Source: Scenedesmus sp. ARA3
Lineage: Eukaryota; Chlorophyta; Chlorophyceae; Sphaeropleales; Scenedesmaceae
Direction: 5' to 3'
DNA length: 47,210 nt
Assembly: GCA_004335835.1 (NCBI GenBank)
Contig: RWJK01001918.1
Coordinates: 49,121 to 96,330 of the forward strand
Both the position numbers and the translations under genes were made by a program. Each line of letters begins with the position of its first letter. Positions within the stretch are counted from its first letter, which is position 1. This document shows, in pieces, positions 34,001 through 43,458 of this stretch. The notes below the pieces were generated by a model. It worked only from the letters and a program-made list of their open reading frames with translations. It was not told the DNA's origin and made no database searches.

Positions 34001-35728
34001 CACAGCGCATGCAAGCAGCGCAGCCAGAGCAGTGACAAACAAACAAGTGTGAGAGTGCGCACGTTGCCAAAGAATGCCAGCCAGCGACTCCTGAAAAGCA
34101 GCTGCACAGTGCAGAAGATGCAAGCAGCGCAGCCAGAGCAGTGACAAACCGTATGTCTGTAGCATGTGGCGCACGGCAATGTTGCTACTGGAGGTTACAA
34201 CTGCTGCATGCTGACCTGGCGTCCCACGCTGCTGTTGCATGACAAGTGGCAACCCGACCTGGCTGCAACCCGACCTGGTCCAGCGCGCTGCTGTTGTGTG
34301 TTCTGTATTTTTGCAACATGCTGACTTGGCACCTCACACTGCCATTGCACAGCACGTTTTACATTCTGCTGCACGCTGACCTGGCACACCACACTGCTGC
34401 TGCACGGCGTGCTAGATCTGCAACATGCTGACCTGGCGTCCACTGCTGCTGTTACACAGCATGCTACATCTGCTGCATGCTGGCCTAGCGTCCCATACTG
34501 CTGTCGCATGCTACAATGTCTGCTGACCTGGCGTAGTGCACTGCTGGTGCAAAAGATGTTAGATTGTCAACCGCATGCTGACCTGGCACCCCCACACTGC
34601 TGTTGCACATGTCACACATATTCTGTTGCACGCTGACCTGGCGCCAGCGCACCCTCATGCTGCTGCTGCTGTTGCTGCTGCTGACCTGACACCTCCACCA
34701 GCTTTGGCTTGTGCTCAGCCGAGTCGTCGCTGCCGATCTGCAGCCGCCGGATGCCGCCGTTAGCATTGCCCACCAGCAAGCTGGAGCCCCAGGGGCAAAT
34801 GAGCATCCTGCAGCCAGTGCACAGGAGATTCAACACACGCACATGAGATTTATCAAGCTGCTCAGTGCTTCACATGCCAAACACGCTTGCAGTTGCTAGT
34901 AACAGGCCGTTGGCGTTGATCACCAGCAAGCTAGAGCCCCATGGGCATATGAGCATCCTGCAGCCAAGCACGTGCGCGCACAGGAGAGATCCAACATGCT
35001 GCTCAGCAAGCTGCACGGAAAGCGTGCTTGCAGCTTGCGGCCACAGGGCACTGCTGTTGCTGGCACTCCACATAAGCACATCCTTCTGTTGACACACGTG
35101 CATCATACATTACTGTAACTAGCACCACCGCACCTCATGGGTGTCTCCTTTCCCAGCTTGTAGTCCCCTAGCTGGTCGGAGCACCTGCCGTCCCTGTAGC
35201 GGCCCCACACAATCCTGCAAGCCCAGCCCACAATGCGATACAGTTGTTGCTTGCACAGCGCAGGGAATGTGGGCAGGCGTGTGTGGCAGAGCGCCTTGTG
35301 GCCTGTCCAAGCTTGCTGGTCTGCTGGCACACATGAACAGGCACTGCTGGAGGTGCGCCTGCCGCAATATGCGCCTGTTGCTGCTCATGGTGGCCCTGCC
35401 ACTGCTGGAGCACTGAATTAGTATGCTGAGATGCTGTTGGTAATCAACAGGTTCATCAAGATGCAGGTGCAGATGGAGATGCAGATGCAGGACAATAGCA
35501 GCTGGTGTGTTCTACTTCTGCAGCTACGCAGCTGCAGCCTGTACTACTTCAATGTCAGCTGCATACGGTGATGTTAGTCAGTGCTGTGCAAATGCCTTCT
35601 GACCTGTTCACCAGCCCATGGCCTCCACCTCCGCATACGAAGAAGTATTCGCCCTCAGGCCATGCTGCCCCATACAGTGCCATGCCATACTTTGCTTCAT
35701 TTGGCCTTTGTGCTGGCTTCTTGCCCAT
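31024..35728 (-). CDS. SEC12: SEC12/PREB-like Sar1 guanine-nucleotide exchange factor, ER membrane, C-terminal HDEL
   Basis: Minus-strand exons in order: 35604-35728, 35134-35214, 34686-34807, 33622-33772, 32921-33114, 32116-32366, 31727-31887, 31024-31288; 449 residues, phases consistent. The N-terminus (YGMALYGAAWPEGEYFFVCG, then GGGHGLVNRIVWGRY) carries the GGGG...N potassium-loop motif of Sec12. SDQLGDYKLGKETPMRM and further beta-propeller repeats follow (MRFNSRGNMLAVSF; LLATVGGNGVCRVWEV; MDISKHGEWIAAGYSDGMLR; VSFNADNSAVIAVGGD). A transmembrane segment at about 369-386 (LLLFLLLCLAAAALL) leaves an ~60-residue lumenal tail ending HDEL, the ER-retrieval signal. Sec12 loads GTP on Sar1 at the ER to start COPII budding. 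Donors of exons 1 and 3 are GTCAGA/GTCAGC. For exon 3, decoy donors and a CAG choice (33761 or 33772) leave a few residues uncertain. Confidence 0.9.
32455..32660 (-). repeat. Echo copies of SEC12 exon 6 start
   Basis: About 115 bp at 32458-32575 repeat 32260-32375 almost perfectly, including the acceptor (CCCTGCAG before the ACAAGGCC exon start) and an open frame in the same phase. A second, poorer copy lies at 32605-32650. Confidence 0.85.
33738..34135 (-). repeat. 110-bp unit, four copies, carrying the start of SEC12 exon 4
   Basis: The plus-strand motif AGGAATGCCAGCCAG starts at 33741, 33851 and 33961, and again as AGAATGCCAG at 34071: an exact 110-bp period. Each unit repeats the exon's first codons and its acceptor. 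The unit at 33741 is the real exon edge; the others are intronic. Confidence 0.9.
34205..34700 (-). repeat. ~50-bp unit, about ten copies, carrying a splice-donor-like core
   Basis: The plus-strand core GCTGACCTGGCG and close variants recur near 34210, 34266, 34320, 34376, 34424, 34478, 34522, 34576, 34630 and 34680, spacing 44-56 bp. On the gene's strand each reads CCAGGTCAGC, the sequence used as exon 3 donor at 34685/34686. Confidence 0.85.
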
Positions 35729-36323
35729 GGCCGCTGTGAAGCCTAATGCTACGCTTGGTGATCACCCTTTCAATGTCTGGAGCACTGGCAGCTTCTTGCT
35801 GCTACGTCAGCAGCAACTGCTGCGGCATTGCTGCTGTGTTGGTGTTCCTCACAGCATAGCCCACAGATGGCATCCACCCTTCACAAACGTTCCTCCGTTC
35901 GGCCTTCAATCAAGGATTGTGGGTTCGTTTCAGTTGAATCCAAGGCAGCTGCAGCAGAGTGTTGTTGATGTACTTGCAACTGCCTGCAGGACAGCAGCGT
36001 GGCCGCACAAGTGGACGTGATCGCAGCGAGTCTGCCGCAAATGCTTCTTCAGTAAGCGAACAGCACAAGCTGAAGTGAAACGTGCAGGGTGCCCCCTGAG
36101 TGTGTCAAAAGTGTTCTGACACACTGCCAGCAGTACTGACAGCAGCATCAGTGCGGGTGAAAGCTGTTGGATATAATTTTCTATTCGTTGTTTACGGAAT
36201 ATTTCAGAGTATGTTAGTTGCCATCGTTCCCTGCGAACTTTGGATCACGTACACGGTGTGTCGAAAAGGCAACCCGAGTGAGGACACTGCTATTAAACGC
36301 TGATCTCAATTCCTTACACATCC
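35729..36323. promoter_or_regulatory. Divergent promoter region between SEC12 (-) and PGP synthase (+)
   Basis: The start codons of the two divergent genes are 595 bp apart, so this segment must hold both promoters unless upstream 5' exons exist. No TATA box stands out. No coding potential was recognised. Confidence 0.5.
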
Positions 36324-38301
36324 ATGCCGGCGATATACCAGCTGACCAGGAGTCTGCAGACACTTGCACACATGAACCCAGCCCGTTGCTGTCTGGGCCG
36401 GGTGCCTCAAAGTCAAGCCATCGTGACCTGCTTCACCCCTTTACAACAGCATACACATACCAGGGCAGCGGCAGTCCAGCCGAATGCGTGGCACAGCTCC
36501 CTGCCATTGCAGTCTCTTGGGCCCTGTGTGATCAGCAGCAGAGGCAGATGCAGCAGCGGCAGCGGCACTGGTAGCAGCAGCAGGTCTAGCTGGAGTAGCA
36601 GCAGGCCAGGCAGGGCTGCCAGGCCAGACCTGGTACGCCACGCTTCAGGCAGTGCTTCGAACCAGCCCGGGTCGTCAACAGTGAGTACCGTACGGTATGT
36701 TTGCAGCGTGTTGCTGCTTGCAGGACATCTGGTGCATGCTGCGACAGCAGGACCAGGTCAAAGCTGCTTCCAGGAACATATGAAACTGCATGCAGCCTAA
36801 TTCAGTATGCGATGCACGGGCAGCAGACCGCGAGGTCGGTTTGGCTTGCAGTCAACGATGAGTAAAATCGTTCATCATGTCCTCGGCTGCCATGGCCAGC
36901 ATGTGCTTCTGTCACAGCCAGCTGTGTGCAGGTTCTTTGCTCAGCTGTGCTTCTTTGTGTCCTGCTGGTTCATGCAGCTGCTGACTATCCCCACCATGCT
37001 GACACTGGCCAGGGTAGCAGCTATTCCAGCGTTGATAGCAGGTAAGCACGACACTGCCTAGCAGCAGAAGCCCTCAAAAGGAACACCTAGTTTGCCACAG
37101 GTGGTGTGAGTTTATTCAGTATTAGTCGTTGACATTGGGTGTCAGTAGCACAAACGGCTTCTGCCTCTAAGCCGTCTGCTGTGAACTTCACGCCCGTGTA
37201 CTTTCGCACTCACTTGTGCGCTGCTCTCAATGCTGCTTTTGTTATCCTGCTGTGCAGCCTGGTTCTGGCAAGACCCAGCATCCAGCGCATGGGTCACAGG
37301 GCTGTTCCTGGTTGCGTCACTAACAGACTGGCTAGATGGGTACCTCGCACGCAAGATGGTGAGGGACTTCAGCACTGGCAGCAGCAGCAGCAGTCGCATA
37401 TCCCCAAGCATATGAGGCCAGCGACAGCTGCTAGCTACACATCTGATCTGCTGGCATGTTGCTTAGGCCAGCCACCTGTCTTGTGCTGCCCTTGAAGCAT
37501 CCAGGGACATTTGCGAGATACATGCTGCGTGCCGCATGCTGCCGCTCGCCCACCTGCTGCTGCTGCTGCTGCTATCCCGGGTGCCTGCACATGCCTCCTG
37601 CTGCTGCTGCTGCTGCTGCTCACCCACCTGCTACTGCTGCTGCTGCTGCACTTCCTGGTGCCTGCAGAATGCATCGTCGGCCTTTGGCGCCTTCCTGGAT
37701 CCCGTGGCTGACAAGCTGATGGTGGCGACTGTGCTGGTGCTGCTCAGCACACAGCCCCTGGCTGCAGGGCCGCTTGCTGGAAATGCATGGGTGATGCCTG
37801 TGGCCACTCTCAGTGAGTTGTTGTGCGCGTGCTCGAAATATGATAGGCGTCGAAAGCAGGTGTGGTCTATGCCGCAGCCGTGCGCTGTCTGTGGTTGTTG
37901 CTTGTTCCTGGCAGGAAGCTGGTTGCTGATTATCCTGCTGCTTTCCCACAAGGAGCTGCATCACTCACACCACCATCATCAAACTGACATGTGTGTGCGT
38001 TGGCTGAAATGTGCCTGCAGTTATCATCGGCCGCGAGATCACCATGTCAGCGCTGCGCGAGTGGGCAGCAAGCATGGGACCAGCCGCAAAGGCAGCAGTA
38101 GCAGTAAACGCCTGGGGCAAGTGGAAGACAGCATCACAGATGGCTGCGCTGACATGCCTGCTGTTCACGCGCGATGGCGCTAGCAGCCAGCTGGCGGTGG
38201 CAGCAGCAGCAGCAGGGCCTCCGCTGCTGGGCATTGCAGCATACCTGACTGCACACTCGCTGGCTATCTACTTGGCAGGCCTGTGGAAGTTCATGAAATG
38301 A
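36324..38301 (+). CDS. PGP1: Phosphatidylglycerophosphate synthase (CDP-DAG:glycerol-3-phosphate phosphatidyltransferase), organelle-targeted
   Basis: Exons 36324-36680, 36978-37041, 37258-37358, 37668-37812, 38021-38301; 315 residues. The CDP-alcohol phosphotransferase signature D-G-x2-A-R-x8-G-x3-D-x3-D is complete only after splicing exon 3 (TDWLDGYLARKM) to exon 4 (NASSAFGAFLDPVADKL), with exactly eight residues between the R and the G, which confirms that junction. LTIPTMLTLARVAAIPALIA and IIGREITMSALREW are typical of bacterial PgsA and plant PGP1. Several hydrophobic segments indicate an integral membrane enzyme. It makes phosphatidylglycerophosphate, precursor of phosphatidylglycerol (thylakoids) and cardiolipin (mitochondria). 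Exon 1 (119 codons) is Ser/Arg/Ala-rich without acidic clusters, fitting an organellar presequence; plastid versus mitochondrion cannot be decided. Introns 3 and 4 both end GTGCCTGCAG. Confidence 0.92.
37554..37660 (+). repeat. CTG-rich tandem repeat before PGP synthase exon 4
   Basis: Two units, each CACCTGCTGCTGCTG-like followed by a copy of GGTGCCTGCA, the real acceptor context at 37658-37667. Confidence 0.85.
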
Positions 38302-39225
38302 GGCAAGCCATGAAGCACGTGCGTGCGCAGAAGACACTTTGTGTTGGGCACTGCAGCACAGCTGGTGCGTACACGATGCACAATGCAGTGCGATGAACAG
38401 CATAGCGTGCATGGGCAAGAAGCCGTTATGCAAGGCTGCCCAGGTCGTACGGGCACATATCAGTGTCGCATTGCTGTGCTGAGCAGCCCTAGGTGGGGCA
38501 TCTACACTGCAGGGCTACGTTTCTCTTATTATCAAAGCGCATCGTTCATGCGTGTGCTGGGCATCACAGTCACCACGTGCCATGATGAACCCAAAGCTCA
38601 AGATGGTCTTGACACCCGGCATTGCAAAATGAGCATACTCTGACCTGTCCCAGTACTTTCAGATGGGTGTTCGGGGATTCTTGGTTGCGGCAATCGAATG
38701 GGTTCTATGTCATGTGCTCAGGATGTCAGTAATTGCTCTGCCCATGACAGCTTTCATGCCGTGCCCTTGTTTGTGGGTACAGTTGCGCTTTTGCTTGTGG
38801 GCACACTCTGTGTGCTGGCGCGGCAAGAGGCCAGCGCACTGCAGAGTGCGGTGTTGTCAGATTGTTGCTGTCAGCGTATTGAACAAAGTCTGGTAAGGAC
38901 GTGATGCAGGCCAGAAGTGGTGTTTGTGCTGCAAGCCTGTGTCACGAACTCTTTGGCTGTACTGGCGCCACAGAGAGCAATTGGCATCACTGCAAGTTGC
39001 AAGCATAAACCGCAAACATAAATCTGTTTTATTGCTGAAAACTTAGTTGTATGTGAAAAGCGGAGCGAATGGCTAACCCCTTGTCACAGGGCCTGGGAGC
39101 GGCGAAAAATAGCGCCAAGTGGCCTTATACTGCTGGTGGCACTGTCAAGTCTCACGGGGGTCTTTAAACACATTGAAAATGTATTGTACATGCTGTTAGC
39201 AGTAAGCTAGCTCTTCGCTGAGTTT
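38302..39225. other. Intergenic stretch, no gene supported
   Basis: About 0.9 kb between PGP synthase and the kinase. A 68-codon frame (38698-38904, +) includes one hydrophobic segment but has no family match, and another frame is open over the same bases, so I do not call it. The kinase promoter should lie near 39100-39225. Confidence 0.45.
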
Positions 39226-42200
39226 ATGAACCAGCTGGAGCCTGCGGAGCAGCAGCAGCGACTCATTGGCGCCAAGCGGCATCGAAGCTCAACAGACATA
39301 TTAGACTTGTCGTGGACTTCACCTTTTACTAGGGCCAAGGCGGCCATGGAGGCCGGGGCCGCTGGCGGGGCCCAGTAAGTGCAGTTTTCACGGCACTTCG
39401 CCTGGCTCTGCGTCGCCCTGCCTGCTTCGTGCAGATATTACGATAATGCGACAGCACTTGTAGCTTTTGCAGACGCAGCAAGTGCTCGTGTGCTTAGTAG
39501 TTGCGTCTGCTGACGCTGCAATGCAGCAGCAGCCCAGGGAGAGGCAGCAAGGGCTCTGCTGCAAGGCACTGCCACAATGCATGCAGTCTATCGCACGCAG
39601 GCTGTCGAAACTGCTATCGAAGTACAGTACTATGACAGTTGCATCCTCCACGGCAGTCAGGGAGGGAGCAGCTGGAACTGCTGATGCGTTTGGCTTCTCA
39701 TCCTGCATTGCTGCTGCTTGTCTGTGCACTTCTGCAGGGAGGGAGCAAGGCCCTATGTCAGCAGCAAGAGCATGGGGGCCATGCGCCGGCTACCATCCAG
39801 CAACGGTGCATCTGCAGAGGCAGCCCCTGTGCAGCAGCAACAGGTGGTGTACTCCAGCCTAGATGACATCAGCACTCGGGTGGAAATCTACAAGGGCAGG
39901 TGCGCGAAGCTCACATTGGCGGACAGTGCAGCAGTAGCTGGCAAACTGTTCATGTAACACAGCGACAGCATCTCAAAATGCCAAGCCCTAATGCAAAAAT
40001 GGTGACCTGCAGGCACTCCATTGTGTGGAACGCCATCTGCGCCAAATCCAAGAAGCCCATCATCTTGAAGGGATACGTGAAGGTAATGGGTGCTGAGCCT
40101 GTTGGCCTAATGCAGGACAGGTCAGCAGCTTGATGTTAGTCGGTGCTGCAGAAGGAGAGCATATACAGCAGCAGGATAAGTAGAAAGCAACAAGCATGAG
40201 GGCAGATGTGCAGCAGTTTCAGGTCGTTGCAACAGAAGCAGCACATCAGCACAGTTACTTTCTGCGCTGAACTGCTGGCAGCGCATCGTCAACTGCTGTG
40301 TTGCTGTTTGATTTTTGGCGGCTTGCAGGCAAAGATGACGGAGCGAAACTTCCACCAAGTACGGCGAGAGATACGCCTCATGCAGCAGATAAAGTAAGTG
40401 TTGCCACATTTGCTCACAGCCATGCAGCAAAGAGCGTGATGAATACCAGCTGCTGCTGAGATTGCCTATCGCCCAAACAATGAAGTGTTCCTGCATCTGC
40501 ACCACTAGTTGCGTTGGTAGCTGCATTAGCCCGGAGGTTACATGCGCCCTCACATTCATTTGTCTTCCTGCAGCTATGATGGTGCTGTCAAGCTGCTGGG
40601 CCACTTTGAGGACTCAACAACCATCTACCTGGTGCAGGAGCTGTGCGCCAAGGTGAGCAGTTGCCGCCACTTAGCTCACATAGCTTGTGGGTTCCGGCCC
40701 AGTCACAGGCATCGGCTTCAAAGCCTGCTCAAGTCCACGCATACAGGCTTCCTGACAGTTGTTGACGCGTGTCAGCTATGCAGACACAGCAGACAGGGCC
40801 GGGCATGGCATACTCTGTGTCATTGGGCGGTGCATGTCCCTTCTACAGCCTTGAGGCAAACATATCGTCCTCTTGCGGCTGTCCTGCAGGGCGATCTGTT
40901 CAAGCGGCTCATCCGCTCTGGTGGCATGATGGATGAGAAGTTTGTGGCTGGCGAGGTCATCTTGCCCATGCTGCTCACACTGGAGCACCTGCACGCACGC
41001 AGCATCTACCACAGGTGAGGATGTGCAGCACCAGCGCTTGCAGGACAGTAGAATTGCTTGCGTTTTTTTGTGCAGTAGCATCTGCTTAGGATGTTTCCTG
41101 CAAGGTGACATTGGCTAGCCAGGGCTGCAACCCGTCTTTTGATCGTGCACTGCTCACACTGTTCATGTTGCTGCTGCGTCTGCTGCTCGTACTGCTGCGG
41201 CTGTGACTGCTCCTCTTGCTGATCTTCCCTACAGGGACATCAAGCCTGAGAACATCTTCTTCACTCGGGAGGGCAAGTTCAAGCTTGGGGACTTTGGGCT
41301 GGCCATAGACGCAAGCCTGGAGCGCAGCAAAAGCAGGCAAGTGTTTGGGATGTCTCAGGTCAGGGGATAGACAAGGCATACTGCTGTCCTGCAAGGGACT
41401 AATCGTCAATCAACGAGCCGCGGTGCCTCGGCAGTTGTTTAAATGCTTGCACATGCTGACCTGGCGTGTCTCCCCGCGTCTTTGTTACTGCTGTGTTGCA
41501 CAGGGTTGGCACGCTGGACTATATGAGTCCTGAGGTGGTCAGCCTGCCCACTGCTGATGAGCGCAAGAAGATGGAGATAGCAGGCCGGCAAGTGACAGAG
41601 CAACCATATGGAGAGAAGGTGAGCTGCGGCAAGCTAGCACTGCGGCAGCTGTCTTTGCAGGCTGCAGCAGTCAAGTGCATCAACGTGCTGCTGAGTGCAT
41701 TGCTCACTGCATGTGGCACCTGGGGATGTGTGTACATGCTGTGTCTTCAATGACAGCCACAGCATAATACCTTTTCTTATCTTTCCTCAACCCTTGCCCT
41801 GCTTTCCTGCAGTGTGACATCTGGGCGTGTGGCGTGCTGGCATATGAGCTGCTGGTGGGCAAGCCGCCCTTTGAAGTGAAGGATGAGATGGAGACACGCA
41901 AGCGCATCATGTATGAGACCACACTCACGCTGCCGCCGCACGTGTCGCCTGAGGCCGTTAACTTCATCAAGGTAAGCAATGCCGGGCGTTGTAGTTGCCA
42001 AGAGATTAAGCAAGCTTGCGGCGCAGAGTGCAGCTGGTCTCATCAACAGCATTTGAAGAGAGCAAGGCCTGCTGGGGGTTCCGGCAAGTATTGTAGCCAC
42101 CTGTACAACCGCTCACCATGTGCCATGCATTACTTCCTGCAGACTGCGCTGGCCAAGAACGCGGGCATGCGGCCTGCTGCAGCTGACTTGGTGCACCATG

Positions 42201-43458
42201 CATGGCTGCGGCCGTACCTGCTGGCCATGGCGGCAGCCTCAGGGCAGTTGGATGCGGCGACACTCAGGTGGGGGCAGCGAACACCATTTGCATTTTGAAA
42301 AGCAAGCTTTCCTGCAATGCCCTGCAACATGTAAAACACAACTGCTTAGTTAAACAGTTCAACTTCAACTGACATCTGACATCAACTGTATGGTGTGCTG
42401 CTTGTAGCGCCTACAAGAACCCGCCAAGCCTGGCAGCAAGCAGCAGCGTGGCAGCAGCTGCTGCTCTCGGCAGCAATCCCAGCAGCAGTGCAGCTGCAGC
42501 CGCCCAGGGCAACAGCAGCATGTTTGCAGCCAGTGCAGGTGTGGGCAGAAGCGTCAGCTTCACAGGGATGAGCAGGCAGGGCATCAACAGTGTGCCAGGG
42601 CGTGTACAGATCAACGTCAACGTCGGGGATGCAGCAGCAGCAGCAGGGCCTGAGGCAGTGGCGGAGAAGCTCAACCGCCACAACCTTTCACACCTGTCTG
42701 TGGCGCTCAACCATTACGCACATGGCTCCGCCTCACCAACCATGCCCACCACGCCGGGACCATACGGACCCCCCGGCATGTCGCGCAAGCCTGTGTGGGA
42801 CAGGTGAGAGCAGAGCACTGGCTGCCAGGGTTGCCGCTTGTGTGCTGCAGAACTTGCTCACAAATGCTTGCTGTCAACAGACAGGCCGTCATAGAACTTC
42901 ATGATTGTGCACTGCAAAAGGCATGTCATGTCATGTTACTAGCAGCGCAGCTTGTGCCGTGACTGTGACCTACGCACTGTTGCCATGCCAACGCACTGCA
43001 GTGAGCTTGGAGGTGCCCCCTTTACGGCAGTGCGCACAGCAGGCCTGTCTGGAGAGGTGCCAAGCTCCCCCACAAGCCCACGCGCCAAGCCCAGTGGGCT
43101 GTCTGCTAGCGGAGGCAGCAACCCACTGCTCAAGGCAGCACTGAACGCTAACCTCAACCGCATTCACACAACTAGCACGGGACAGTCAGGCAGCAGCAGT
43201 AGCAGCTTCAGCGCAGCATCAGCATCCGCTGCAGGCTCGCTGGCACAGCACCATCAGCAGCAGCAGCAGCAGCAGCCGCCACAGCAGCAGCACCATCACT
43301 CACTGTCATCCAACGTGAAGCAGCGCCTGAAGGAGTACTTTGTGGCACGCAACCCGGAGGTGGTGGTTGCTCCTGCAGCTGATGCAGCACAGCAGCAGCA
43401 GGGGCACGGTAAAGAGGCTGGCAGTGAAGGGGAGCAGCTGCAGTTGCAGCTGCAATAG
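39226..43458 (+). CDS. ALK: Aurora-like (CALK-type) serine/threonine protein kinase
   Basis: Exons: 39226-39374, 39738-39899, 40013-40082, 40329-40393, 40574-40652, 40890-41014, 41235-41336, 41504-41618, 41813-41971, 42143-42267, 42408-42803, 43002-43458; 667 residues, phases consistent. The kinase domain (about 95-375) shows a degenerate glycine loop (YKGRHSIVWNAI), lysine in PIILKGYVK, REIRLM helix, VQELCAKGDLFKRLI hinge, HRDIKPENIFF, DFGLAIDAS, and an activation segment VGTLDYMSPEVV whose threonine fits Aurora-type activation. An insert typical of the algal family follows (SLPTADERKKMEI...PYGEK). In Chlamydomonas the CALK kinase regulates flagellar shortening and cilium-length signalling; the same role here is inferred. 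The ~290-residue C-terminus is Ser/Ala/Gln-rich with glutamine/histidine runs. The intron after exon 7 starts with GC, not GT. Confidence 0.92.

Noticed and set aside
38698..38904. 68-codon frame with one hydrophobic segment
   Set aside because: Another frame is open over the same bases, no family match, and no transcript signals; chance is likely.
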